From NCBI RefSeq assembly GCF_004421005.1, contig NZ_CP038026.1:5704001-5768000 (forward strand): 64,000 nucleotides of DNA, written 5' to 3'. Origin of the DNA: Pseudoduganella plicata. Its GTDB lineage: Bacteria; Pseudomonadota; Gammaproteobacteria; Burkholderiales; Burkholderiaceae_D. Positions 47,001 through 55,730 of this stretch are shown piece by piece. The position numbers and the translations under genes are program-made. Positions within the stretch are counted from its first letter, which is position 1. Every line of letters begins with the position of its first letter. Below the pieces are notes generated by a model that made no database searches, had not been told where the DNA came from, and was given only the letters and a program-made list of their open reading frames with translations.

Positions 47001-47467
47001 TGCGCGGCGTGGCCGGCAACGTGGGCGCCAATGCGGTCGAGGCGGCGGCGCGCGAAGTCGAGGTGGCGCTGGCCGAGGGCGCGGCGCCCGCGCCCGTGCT
47101 GCTGAACGAACTGAAAGTGGCGCTGGACGTGGCGGTCACGTCGCTGGATGCCCGCTTCGCGGCGGGCCGCTGGGACGAGGCGACAGCGGGGCCGGCCGAA
47201 GGGGGGCGCACGGCGGCGGTCCGGCCTGCCGAGGCGGTGGCCCACCTGGCGGGCCTGCTGGCCGCGTTCAATGCCGACAGTGTCGACTACTTCGACAGCG
47301 TGCGGCCCGCGCTGGCCGCCGTGCTGGCGCCGGCGCTGCTGGAGCGGCTCGCCGCGCAGATCGGCCGCTATGACTTCGAGGCGGCGCATCGCGTGCTGGA
47401 GACGGGCATCCTGGCCGACGAAATCGTCAACGAGGGCGCCGGCGACGAGCCGGGCGGGCTGCCATGA
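44003..47467 (+). CDS. Hybrid histidine kinase: HAMP, PAS, HisKA, HATPase, two receivers, Hpt
   Basis: A 1154-residue inner-membrane kinase. First span about 28-52, short periplasmic domain, second span about 170-190, HAMP, PAS with PAC (about 275-400), HisKA with His424 (NMSHEIRTP), complete HATPase (NLINNGVKFT, DTGIGMS, GTGLGLSISQQL), receiver 1 with Asp715 (LTDWLMPG), receiver 2 with Asp854 (LVDLEMPM), and an Hpt domain with His998 in RVHTLRGVAGN. All phosphorelay residues are present in one chain. It is flanked by overlapping genes for a binding protein and a single-domain receiver. Confidence 0.95.
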   Translation: MQTFLTWLAATRMGRLRDKWRRDILLRLGVSIFLAVALSTAAYTTYALYTLRAQAELRLEERSDRLATVLAQALARPLFDINSAAVSSVVDAMRGTPEVLMLRVLAPNGGEMAGFSAPRIDPRKAIAVHRDITFQDGTRNYLVGALDIAYSRQEAERDLRHQLMQALVVNLLLALTIVGSIFLVARKAARPFADIQKSLEKLAQGRTDIQLSGIGRSDQVGRLSAAVRSFRDTLTRLRDAESELRELNGDLETKIDARTHDLKLTMQMARDSERKIQAIIDTALDAVITMDRHGRVAGWNRQAELIFGWRRDDALGQQLDALIIPPRYREDHRRGMRYYLAGEGRGEVLDRRIEVEALRSDGSEFPVELSITRIALDGMDNFEFCGFVRDISDRREREQKLVAANVKAEAANLAKSEFLANMSHEIRTPMSAIIGMAYLALRTDLSPKQHDYVNKIHRAAMGLLGIINDILDFSKIEAGRLEVEEVPFFLDEVLANVASVTSQKAADKGLEFLFDVPPAVPRHLCGDPLRLGQVLINLINNGVKFTQSGELELSCRQIRRDTPGRVVLRFAVRDTGIGMSAGQKARLFRAFGQAGGSTTRQFGGTGLGLSISQQLVRLMGGTIAVASEEGRGSVFAFDLELPLVEDPPPPPPVPQALTGARVLLVDDNTLALDVLCEAMRALPVRADTAGDGAAALEALVEAQEAGDPYALVLTDWLMPGVDGIALARRIAALALRRRPALVLVTAFGRDETQREAEAAGFAGFLFKPVTHTALVQTLVTLFTPAPAAGSLTPPAPPAVTARVLLVEDNPVNQQVAAELMGVQGIEVDIAGNGREALDRLAQAGPDRYDLVLVDLEMPMLDGHETTLALRRDKRFDRTPVIAMTAHALADVRERCLAEGMQDYLTKPIDPDRLYATLSRWLGRPMLPAPPALPRPRSGAGLPELAGIDTSRGLRHVAGNQVLYLQLLERFRHSQRDAAETVMAALDAGRREEARQRVHTLRGVAGNVGANAVEAAAREVEVALAEGAAPAPVLLNELKVALDVAVTSLDARFAAGRWDEATAGPAEGGRTAAVRPAEAVAHLAGLLAAFNADSVDYFDSVRPALAAVLAPALLERLAAQIGRYDFEAAHRVLETGILADEIVNEGAGDEPGGLP

Positions 47468-47832
47468 CGGACGGCCGGCGCACGATCCTCGTGGTCGACG
47501 ACGCGCCCGACAGCATCATGGCGCTGTGCGCACTGCTGAAAGGAGCGTACGACATGAAGGTGGCTGTCAGTGGCGAAGCGGCGCTGCGCGTGCTGCGGGG
47601 GACAACGGTCGATCTGGTGCTGCTCGATGTCGTGATGCCGGGACTGGACGGCTACGAGGTGTGCCGCCGCATCCGCGCCACACCGCGCCTGGCGCACCTG
47701 CCGGTCGTGTTCCTGTCGGCGCATGACGCCCCCGAAGACACTGCCCGCGCGCTTGCCGCCGGCGCCACGGCGGTCCTTGCCAAGCCGGTGGAGCCGGAGC
47801 GCCTGCACGCCACCCTGGAACGCTGGCTGTGA
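47464..47832 (+). CDS. Single-domain response regulator
   Basis: A 122-residue CheY-like receiver. VVDDAPDS gives the acidic pocket, Asp55 in LVLLDVVMPGLDG is the phosphorylation site, and the conserved Lys is in AVLAKPVEPE. No output domain. ATG overlaps the kinase stop (ATGA). It is the likely final acceptor of the Hpt phosphoryl group, or a phosphate sink. Confidence 0.92.
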   Translation: MTDGRRTILVVDDAPDSIMALCALLKGAYDMKVAVSGEAALRVLRGTTVDLVLLDVVMPGLDGYEVCRRIRATPRLAHLPVVFLSAHDAPEDTARALAAGATAVLAKPVEPERLHATLERWL

Positions 47833-47838
47833 GCGACG

Positions 47839-47857
47839 CAGCCACGCAGGCTTTTTT
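47839..47857 (+). terminator. Weak Rho-independent terminator after the response regulator
   Basis: Short stem AGCC/GGCT with a 5-base loop, followed by six T, 7 bases after the stop codon. The stem is only 4 bp, so the call is tentative. Confidence 0.35.
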
Positions 47858-47994
47858 GGGCAGGCATTGCAAGGAAAGGTGGCCCTCCCTGTGGTATTGG
47901 CCGGCCGTCCGGTAGCGTAAAAAATGTAAGCTTTAGTGCCGGAAATCCAGAAAATGGCTATACTGTTTATATCGTTATATTCTCCGGAGTACGC

Positions 47995-48825
47995 ATGAAC
48001 GCCCTGAAATCGACCAAAGCCGCCGCGGCGGCGCCTGATGCCACCAGCACCGACACCGTCACCTTGACCGGCGCCGCCGGCGCCGCAGCGCTGGAAACGC
48101 CGCGCAAACCTGCTGCACGCAAGCCATCCGCGCGCAAGAGCGCCCAGCCGGTTGGCACGGTGGCGGCGGAAGCATCGGAAGCGGCCGTCCCGGCCGATGC
48201 GCCTGCACTGGCGCCTATCGCCCGTGCCATGAAGGTCAAGGCAGCGGTGGCGCCAACCGAGCCGGCTGCAGCGCCGGTACCGAAGGCCCCCGCGAAGGCA
48301 GCGCCGAAGGTGAAAGCGCCCCAGGCCGGTGCGAAGGCACCGAAAGCCGGTGCGAAAGCGGCCAAGTCAGGCGAGGAGGCGGCGCAACCGGCAGCAAAGG
48401 CGAAGGCCGCGAAAGCGAAAGCGCCGGCCGCTGCGAAAGAGAAGGAAGAGAAGGAAACGACAAAGGCCGCGCCGAAAAAAGCCACGACCAAGGCGGACAA
48501 GGAAGCCGCACCAGGCAAGGCCAAGCCGGCCACCCCTGCGGCGGCGCCAAAGGCGACCAGGGCCGCCAAGCCGGAACGTGCCGTTGCTGCGGCAGCCAAG
48601 CCAGGCAAGGATCGCCTCGTGCGCGACAGCTTCACCATGCCGGAAGCGGAATACGCGGTGCTGGGCCAGGTCAAGAAAGCCTGCCTGAAGGCCGGCTTCG
48701 AAATTCGCAAGAGCGAACTGCTGCGCATCGGCGTCGCCCTGATCAGCCAGATCGACATGGCCACGCTGCAAAGCGTGCTGGCGTCGCTGCCGCAGCTGAA
48801 GACGGGCCGCCCGAAGAAGGATTGA
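47995..48825 (+). CDS. Lys/Ala/Pro-rich histone-H1-like protein with folded C-terminal domain
   Basis: A 276-residue protein. Residues 1-200 are low complexity, with many AKAPAK-like and KKA-type units, positively charged and disordered, as in histone-H1-like or AlgP-like bacterial proteins. The last 75 residues (DRLVRDSFTMPEAEYAVLGQVKKACLKAG, then KSELLRIGVALISQID and LKTGRPKKD) look like a small helical domain, conserved-looking and possibly ribbon-helix-helix-like. DNA binding or nucleoid organisation is inferred. CCGGAG precedes the ATG, and TATACT at 47959-47964 may be its -10. Confidence 0.8.
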   Translation: MNALKSTKAAAAAPDATSTDTVTLTGAAGAAALETPRKPAARKPSARKSAQPVGTVAAEASEAAVPADAPALAPIARAMKVKAAVAPTEPAAAPVPKAPAKAAPKVKAPQAGAKAPKAGAKAAKSGEEAAQPAAKAKAAKAKAPAAAKEKEEKETTKAAPKKATTKADKEAAPGKAKPATPAAAPKATRAAKPERAVAAAAKPGKDRLVRDSFTMPEAEYAVLGQVKKACLKAGFEIRKSELLRIGVALISQIDMATLQSVLASLPQLKTGRPKKD

Positions 48826-48909
48826 TGTCACCGAGCCGACATAGGGTTGTCATCGGCATGAAGTAAAGCGGCGTTACGCTGGGCTTCGTCTTAACTCGGG
48901 AGACGAAGC

Positions 48910-49698
48910 ATGCAACTCACTGACGCCCTGGCGATCGCGGCACCGGCCGCGCGGGCCGCCGCAGCGCCCCGCCTGGTTCTCGGCATGGCCACCACGCAGC
49001 AGGACGTGCGCGCGGTGCAGCGCCTGCGCTATCGGCTGTTTGTCGAAGACATGGGACTATCGGCGCTGATGCGCGCCGATGGCCTGGACAGCGACGAATT
49101 CGACGACCATTGCGATCACCTGATCGTGCGCGATGCCGACACCATGGAGGTGGTGGGCACCTACCGCCTGCTCAGCCCCACGGGCGCGCGCCGCATCGGC
49201 CGCGTGTATTCGGAAGGCGAGTTCGACATGAGCCGCCTGAACGGCCTGCGTGGCCGCATGGTTGAAGCGGGCCGCGCCTGCATCGATCCGGACTATCGCG
49301 GCGGCAGCGTGCTGATGCTGCTGTGGGCAGGCCTGGTCGATTATGTGCAGCGGCAGAACTGCGATTACTTCGCTGGCTGCGCCAGCATCGGTCTGGCCGA
49401 CGGCGGCCATAACGCCGTCGCGGTCTACGACAAGCTGCGTGCCACCCATCTGGCGCCGGCGGAGTTCCGGGTCACGCCCCATCTGCCTTTTCCATATCAG
49501 AAACTGACGCCGGCAGCGGTGCCGCAGATACCGCCGCTGCTCAAAGGCTATCTGCGCTCCGGCGCCTGGATTTGCGGCGACCCGGCCTGGGACCCGGACT
49601 TCGACAGCGCCGACCTGTTCGTGCTGCTCCCGCTGGCGAACCTGGACGCCCGCTATGCGCGCCATTACGGGGTTGGGGCGATGCCGATCGCGGCCTGA
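48910..49698 (+). CDS. GNAT-type N-acyltransferase (OlsB/hemolysin-like)
   Basis: A 262-residue acyltransferase. RLRYRLFVEDMG, DEFDDHCDHLIVRD, VVGTYRLL, MVEAGRACIDPDYRGG and FAGCASIG match the OlsB family, which N-acylates ornithine from acyl-ACP to start ornithine lipid synthesis; other members make N-acyl amino acids. OlsA is not adjacent, so lipid assignment is open. GGGAGACGAAGC precedes the ATG. It converges on the efflux operon. Confidence 0.87.
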   Translation: MQLTDALAIAAPAARAAAAPRLVLGMATTQQDVRAVQRLRYRLFVEDMGLSALMRADGLDSDEFDDHCDHLIVRDADTMEVVGTYRLLSPTGARRIGRVYSEGEFDMSRLNGLRGRMVEAGRACIDPDYRGGSVLMLLWAGLVDYVQRQNCDYFAGCASIGLADGGHNAVAVYDKLRATHLAPAEFRVTPHLPFPYQKLTPAAVPQIPPLLKGYLRSGAWICGDPAWDPDFDSADLFVLLPLANLDARYARHYGVGAMPIAA

Positions 49699-49769
49699 CC
49701 TCAGCGAACGGCGGCGGCTGTACAGCTGTCGGGAACAGGCGCCTTTGCACGCGAGGAGCCAGCCCCCGA

Positions 49770-52700
49770 TCAGCCGGGATCTTTCGCGCCGCCCAGTCCC
49801 GTATCGGCATGGTGCCGCTTGTGCGGCGCATTGTGCGACAGCCGCAGCGCCAACGTCCGCAGCAGAACGTAGAACAGGGGAGTGAGGAACAGCCCGAAGA
49901 ACGTCACGCCCAGCATCCCCGCGAACACGGCCACGCCCATCGCGTGGCGCATCTCGGCGCCCGCGCCGCTCGAGAACACCAGTGGCAGCACGCCCATGAT
50001 GAACGCGATGGACGTCATCAGGATGGGTCGCAGCCGCAGCCGGCATGCTTCCAGCGCGGCCTCGAGGACGGTGCGGCCGTGATCCTCCAGTTCGCGCGCG
50101 AATTCGACGATCAGGATGGCGTTTTTCGAGGCCAGCCCCACCAGCACGAACAGCGCAATCTGGGTAAATACATTGTTGTCGCCACCCGTCACCTTCACGC
50201 CGACAAGGGCGCACAGGATCGACATGGGCACGATCAGGATCACGGCCAGCGGCAAGGTCCAGCTTTCATATTGCGCGGCCAGCACGAGGAACACCAGCAG
50301 CACGCACAGGGGAACACGTAGACCATCGTGTTCCCGGCCAGGATTTCCTGGTACGTCAGGTCGGTCCACTCGAATGTGATCCCCTTCGGCAGCGTGTCCT
50401 GCGCCAGCTTCGTCATCGCCACCTGGGCCTGGCCGGACGAGACGCCCGGCGCGCCGCCGCCGCTGATGTCCGCCGCCAGGTAGGCGTTGTAGCGGTTGAC
50501 CATGTCCGGGCCGTACGTGTCGGAGATGCGCATCAGCGACGCCAGCGGAATCATCTCGCCCTTGTCGTTGCGCACCTTCAGCTGCGAGATCTGCTCGCGC
50601 TGAGAGCGGAACGCCGCGTCGGCCTGCACGACGACCTGGTAGGTGCGGCCGAACTGGTTGAAGTCGTTGACGTACAGCGAACCGAGGTTGATCTGCAAGG
50701 TCTGGTAGACCGTCTGCAGCGGCACGCCGAGCTGCTTGGCGCGGGTGCGGTCGATGTCGGCGAACAGCTGCGGCACGTTGATCTGGTAGCTGGAAAAGAC
50801 GCCCGCCAGTTGGGGCTCCTGCCACGCCTTCGTCTGCAGCGCCTGCGTGGCCTTGTACAGCGCATCGTAGCCCAGGTTGCCGCGGTCCTCGATCATCATC
50901 TTGAAGCCGCCGATGGTGCCCAGGCCGTTCACGGGCGGCGGCGGGAACACCATGATGAAGGCGTCCTGGATGGCGCCCAGGCGCTTGTTCACCTCCGCCG
51001 CGATGGCGCCGCCGGACAGGTCGTTTGATCGCCGCTCGTCGAACGGCTTCAGGCCGATGAACACGATGCCCGCATTGGGCGCATTGGTGAAACCGTTGAT
51101 GGACAGGCCGGGAAAGGCGATGGAATCCATCACGCCCGGCACGCCCCTGGCGATGTCGGACATGCGCCGCACCACGGCATCGGTGCGGTCCAGCGATGCG
51201 GCATCCGGCAGCTGCGCGAAGCCGACCAGGTACTGCTTGTCCTGCCCCGGCACGAAGCCCGCGGGGACGGCGCGGAACACGAACACGGCGGCCACCGTCA
51301 GCACGAGGTAGACGCCGATGCCGACGCTTTTGCGCACCATCACGCGCTGCACGCCCGTGCCATAGGCGTGAGAAGCGCGCCCGAAGAAGCGGTTGAACCA
51401 GCGGAAGAACGGGCCGAATAGCCTGTCCATGCCGCGCGTCAGCGCATCCTTCGGCGCATCGTGGCTGCGCAGCAGCGCGGCCGACAGCGCCGGCGCCAGG
51501 GTCAGGGAGCACAGGGCGGAGATGACGGTGGAGATGGCGATCGTCAGCGCGAACTGGCGGTAGAACTGGCCCGTCAGGCCCGAGACGAACGCGATGGGTA
51601 CGAACACGGCGCACAGCACCAGCGCGATGGCAATGATGGGGCCCGACACTTCCTTCATTGCCTGGATCGTCGCGTCGTGCGGCGACAGCCCGGAAGCGAT
51701 ATTGCGCTCGACGTTCTCGACGACGACGATGGCGTCGTCAACCACGATCCCGATGGCCAGCACGAGGCCGAACAGCGACAGCGTGTTGATCGAGAAGCCG
51801 AAGGCCAGCATGACGGCAAAGGTGCCGACGATGGACACCGGCACCGCCAGCAGCGGGATGATCGAGGCGCGCCAGGTCTGCAGGAACACGATGACGACGA
51901 TGACGACCAGGGCGACCGCTTCGAGCAGCGTGTGAATGACGGCGCGGATCGACTCGCGCACGAACTGCGTGGGGTCGTAGACGATCGAAAACGTCACATC
52001 CTCGGGAAAATCCTTCGACAGCCGTGCCAGCGTATCGCGCACGTCGGTGGACAGCTGCAGCGCGTTGGCGCCGGGGGCTTCGAAGATGCCGATGGCGGCC
52101 GCCGACTTGTTGTTCAGGAGGGAGCGCAATGCGTACGAATTCGACCCCAGCTCCACCCGCGCCACGTCGCGCAGCAGCGTGACCGCCCCGTCCGGGTTGG
52201 TGCGGACGATGACGCCGCCGAAGTCGTCCACCGTCTTCAGCCGGCCCGTGGTGTTGAGCGTCAGCTGGAATTCGGCGCCCTTGGTCGGCGAGCCGCCGAC
52301 GACACCCGCGGCCACCTGGACGTTCTGCTCGCGGATGGCATCGACAACATCGGTCGCCGTCATCGACCGCGCGGCCAGCTTCTGCGGATCGATCCAGACC
52401 CGCATGGCGTAGTCGCCGGCGCCGAACAGGATCACTTCGCCCATGCCGGGAATGCGCGACAGCTGGTCCTTCACGTTCAGCACCGCATAGTTGCGCAGGT
52501 AGACGTCGTCGTAGCGGCCCTTGGGCGACGACAGGTGGGCCACCATCGTCAGGTTGGGCGAGCTTTTCGCCGTCGTCACGCCGATCTGGCGCACCTCCTC
52601 GGGGAGCCGGGGCAGGGCGCGCTGCACGCGGTTCTGCACCTGCGTTTCGGCCTGCTCGGCATTGGTGCCGATCTTGAACGTCACCGTCAGCGCCAGTGCG

Positions 52701-52963
52701 CCGTCCGACGTGGCTTTCGAGTCCATGTACAGCATGTTCTCGACGCCGTTGATCTGCTCCTCCAATGGCGCGGCCACGGTTTCGGCGATCACTTTCGGAT
52801 TGGCGCCCGGATACTGCGCCCGCACGACAACGGACGGCGGCACCACTTCCGGGTACTCGGAGATCGGCAGCCGGTAGATGGCGATCAGCCCGGCCACAAA
52901 AATCATGATCGACAGCACCGCCGCGAAAATGGGTTTGTCGACAAAGAAGCGCGGGAAGTTCAT
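49770..52963 (-). CDS. RND efflux permease, HAE1/AcrB-MexF type, broken by a one-base frameshift
   Basis: The first 890 or so residues (from ATG 52963) have the signature of hydrophobe/amphiphile RND pumps: FARFF-like start MNFPRFFVDKPIFA, PVSIVGTFAVMLAFGFSINT, the proton-relay pair DD in GIVVDDAIVVVENVERN and the porter domain. At the GGGG at 50309-50312 the frame is lost and the product ends about 25 residues later. The other frame carries on exactly where needed (PLCVLLVFLVLAAQYESW ... GLASKNAILIVEFARE ... PLFYVLLRTLAL) to a stop at 49770. One extra G would give a normal protein of about 1064 residues. Whether decay or sequencing error cannot be told. Confidence 0.88.
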
Positions 52964-52975
52964 GGCGCGCTCCCG

Positions 52976-54166
52976 TCAGCCGTGCTGCGCGGGCGTGCCC
53001 TTGACGGCATCCGGATCGGCGTCCATCGCCACCACCGAAGGCGCCAGCGCCGCACCGGGCGTGACCCGCTGCAGCCCGCTGACGACGATCTTTTCGCCCG
53101 GCTTCAGCCCCGAGCGCACCACGCGCAGGCCATCCACGGCCGGGCCCAGCGCGACGGGGCGGTACTCAGCCTTGTTGTCCCGTCCCAGCACGAAGACGAA
53201 TTTACGGTCCTGGTCCGTGCCGACGGCGCGGTCGTGGATCAGGAGGGTAGGCACGGCCGCCTGTTTCGTGCCGCCCGCGGCCAGCTGCACTCTTGCGAAC
53301 AGGCCGGGCACCAGCATGCCGTCGCGGTTGTCCAGGGTGGCTCGCATGCGCACGCTGCCCGTCGCCGGGTCGAGCCGGTTGTCCACGAATTCGAGCTTGC
53401 CTTCATGCGGGAAGCCTTCTTCGTTGGCCAGGCCCACGCGCACGGCGACGTCCTTGCCCGTATGCTTCTGCTGGCGCACGCGCAGGTAGCTGTCCTCGTC
53501 GCCGTCGAAGCTGGCGTAGATGCGATCGGTGGAGACGACGGACGTCAGCACGGCGTTGCCATCCACCAGGTTGCCAAGCGTGATCTCGGCCTTGCTGACG
53601 CGGCCGGCGATGGGCGCCGTGATACTCGTATAGTTCACGTTCAGCCGCGCCGCATCCACCGTGGCACGGGTGGCGCGCGCAGCGGCGTCGAGGTCCTTGA
53701 CGGCGGAGGAGCGCTCGTCGAACTCGCGGCGGGCGATGGCGCGGTCGGCCAGCAGCCGCTCGGCGCGCTCCAGCTCCACCTTCGCCAGCGCGGCGCGGGC
53801 GCTGGCGGAATTGGCGTCCGCTTCCGCCTTGGCCAGCTCCGCCTGATAGGGGCGCGGGTCGATGGAAAACAGTGGCTGGCCTTTTTTCACGAGGCTGCCC
53901 GGCGTGAAATGCACGGCCGTGATGTAGCCGGAGACGCGGGGCCGGATTTCCACGCGTTCGACCGCTTCCAGCCGGCCGGAGAATTCGCGGGTTTCGACGA
54001 TGTCGCGCTGAACGACCACCGCGGCCGACACGGGCGCCGCCGCCGGCGCGCTGCCGGTGCCTTCCTTGCTGGCGGCCTTGTCGCAACCGGACAATGCGGC
54101 GCCGAGCGTCATGCTCAGCAGGGCGGACAGGAACACCGCCTGCTGGCGGTACGACGGCTTGGTCAT
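52976..54166 (-). CDS. RND efflux periplasmic adaptor (membrane fusion protein)
   Basis: A 396-residue adaptor with a lipoprotein signal (lipobox LSGC, Cys at about residue 27), lipoyl half (RVSGYITAVHFTPGSLVKKGQPLFSIDP), alpha-hairpin (AELAKAEADANSASARAALAKVELERAERLL), second lipoyl half (SITAPIAGRVSKAEI) and beta-barrel domain. It links the RND pump to an outer-membrane channel; no channel gene is adjacent. ATG 54166 is preceded by AGGGGA. The pump gene starts 12 bases after its stop. Confidence 0.94.
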   Translation of the reverse strand: MTKPSYRQQAVFLSALLSMTLGAALSGCDKAASKEGTGSAPAAAPVSAAVVVQRDIVETREFSGRLEAVERVEIRPRVSGYITAVHFTPGSLVKKGQPLFSIDPRPYQAELAKAEADANSASARAALAKVELERAERLLADRAIARREFDERSSAVKDLDAAARATRATVDAARLNVNYTSITAPIAGRVSKAEITLGNLVDGNAVLTSVVSTDRIYASFDGDEDSYLRVRQQKHTGKDVAVRVGLANEEGFPHEGKLEFVDNRLDPATGSVRMRATLDNRDGMLVPGLFARVQLAAGGTKQAAVPTLLIHDRAVGTDQDRKFVFVLGRDNKAEYRPVALGPAVDGLRVVRSGLKPGEKIVVSGLQRVTPGAALAPSVVAMDADPDAVKGTPAQHG

Positions 54167-54432
54167 GGTTTCCCCTGTGCGGTGGGTGGGCCGGATCAGT
54201 GTAAGCCTGGGGGCGGATGCGGGCCTCTCCCAATAGGTGGAGCGGGGGCCCTGTCCGCGGCAGGCGTTCACGCAAAACAGCGCGACGCACGCAGCTGTGA
54301 CGGCGCATCAGGGCACATCAAAGGCGGGGATAAAGCGGGAGGCAAACAACAGGAAGGGGAGAAGGGGGAGGCACGGCAAAGAGGTAAAACAGGCGCCAGG
54401 CTGCGATGCCGGCGCCGGGCATTGCACTTCGA

Positions 54433-54720
54433 TCAGTGCACGGACGCAGTCGACAGTTCTTTCAGCTCGCGGATACTCATGTCCGATTTCTCGTGCATGC
54501 GTAACAGGATCGTCGCCCCGACAGCCAGCTTGCGGTGACGGATCTTGCTGATGATGGGCGGCTGAACTTCCAGTACCCGGCACAGCTCTGCGTCATTTTT
54601 GAGATTCATCCGCTCGATCAGCGTATCGAGCAGCTTGTTGGGTACAAAGCTCGACGGCTCCATCGCTCGGGCACGATTCATCGCCTCGATTAATTCCAGC
54701 TTTTTTTGCCTCACGCTCAT
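54433..54720 (-). CDS. Small helix-turn-helix DNA-binding protein
   Basis: A 95-residue protein. Residues 27-70 (NKLLDTLIERMNLKNDAELCRVLEVQPPIISKIRHRKLAV) look like a lambda-repressor-like HTH with recognition helix PPIISKIR. A second half (GATILLRMHEKSDMSIRELKEL) is helical. It lies upstream of, but on the same strand as, the adaptor gene, about 265 bases away with no gene between, so it could control the efflux operon; this is inference. GGAG precedes the ATG. Confidence 0.8.
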   Translation of the reverse strand: MSVRQKKLELIEAMNRARAMEPSSFVPNKLLDTLIERMNLKNDAELCRVLEVQPPIISKIRHRKLAVGATILLRMHEKSDMSIRELKELSTASVH

Positions 54721-54978
54721 TTGCTCCTCCCTGATATGAAAAACGCGTGTTTACCGGAAGAACCCTGAAACCGTTTCCATATTGCCGTCGGGCTGCGTGC
54801 TGCAGCGTTACCACGTGGCGGCGCCCCTGTTAATTGCAGGCTCTGGCTGCGCTTTCAAGGCTCCCTCTCAGGCGCCTGCTCGCCGGTATAATTTAATGTT
54901 ATTAATAACCATGCAAGTTCGTTAAATCATACTACGGCTGAAAAAAAGTGCGCGCGATACTGGAGAAATAACCGCAGC

Positions 54979-55659
54979 TTATTGACGAAGGGTCTTGACG
55001 GTGTCCGCTTCCTGTAATCCGGCGCGTGTAAGGATGAGTGTGCGGTCGGCCATTGCGGCCGCGGCCTGGGAATGGGTCACCATAATGGTGCACGCACCGC
55101 TGGCCCGGATTTCCGTGCGTAATAACTGTAACACTGCCGCGGCGGTATCGGGGTCGAGATTCCCGGTGGGTTCGTCCGCCAGGACGAGAGCGGGGCGGTG
55201 GACCAGTGCGCGCGCAATGGCCACGCGCTGCATTTCACCGCCGGAAAGTTGATGAGGATAAGCGTGATCGCGTCCCGCCAGCCCGACCGCGGCCAGCATG
55301 GTTGCCGCGCGGTCCTGCGGCAGGCCGTTCAACAGTAGCGGCAACGCCACATTCTGCAGCAGGGTCAGGTGCGGCAGCACGTGGAAGGCCTGGAAGATAA
55401 AACCCATCCGTTCGCGCCGCAGCCTGGTCGCGGCGGCGTCGTCCAGTGCCGCCATGGCAATGCCGTCCACCAGGATGGGGGCCTCGGCGGCAGGGTCGGG
55501 ATGATCGAGCCCCGCGATCAGGTTCAGCAACGTGGACTTGCCGACGCCCGAATCGCCCATGATGGCGACGAATTCGCCGGCCCGGAAGGTGTAGGACAGT
55601 TCGCTCAGCACGGGCTGGCCGCTGGCATAGGATTTACTGAGGCGGCGCAGTTCGAGCAT
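54979..55659 (-). CDS. ABC transporter ATPase, LolD/MacB-like
   Basis: A 226-residue ATPase. Walker A GDSGVGKST, Q loop in FIFQAFHVLPHLTLLQN, signature LSGGEMQRVAIARAL, Walker B LVLADEPTGNLD and switch His in VTHS are all present. FQAFHVLPHLT and DEPTGNLD put it with the LolD/MacB/FtsE group, whose partners are FtsX-like permeases. No such permease is adjacent; it follows the phn operon after about 70 bases on the same strand and may be read with it. Confidence 0.9.
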   Translation of the reverse strand: MLELRRLSKSYASGQPVLSELSYTFRAGEFVAIMGDSGVGKSTLLNLIAGLDHPDPAAEAPILVDGIAMAALDDAAATRLRRERMGFIFQAFHVLPHLTLLQNVALPLLLNGLPQDRAATMLAAVGLAGRDHAYPHQLSGGEMQRVAIARALVHRPALVLADEPTGNLDPDTAAAVLQLLRTEIRASGACTIMVTHSQAAAAMADRTLILTRAGLQEADTVKTLRQ

Positions 55660-55730
55660 GGAGGCCTTTACGATTGGGACGGCAAGGGGAGAACGATGAG
55701 GTGAACGATCGGCAGGCCATCACCGGCTAA

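Noticed and set aside
47995..48600. CRISPR-like or tandem DNA repeat in the Lys/Ala-rich region
   Set aside because: Repetition is at the amino-acid level with no fixed unit length or spacers; it is coding low complexity.
48001..48700. Alternative frames in the Lys/Ala-rich gene (Arg-rich plus frame, Ala/Phe-rich minus frame)
   Set aside because: Low-complexity DNA gives long open frames in several phases; only the 47995 frame has a ribosome site and a folded C-terminal domain.
51461..54538. Plus-strand open frame of over 1000 codons opposite the RND operon
   Set aside because: Antisense of clear RND pump and adaptor genes; composition (Gly/Arg/His/Gln) is typical of shadow frames.
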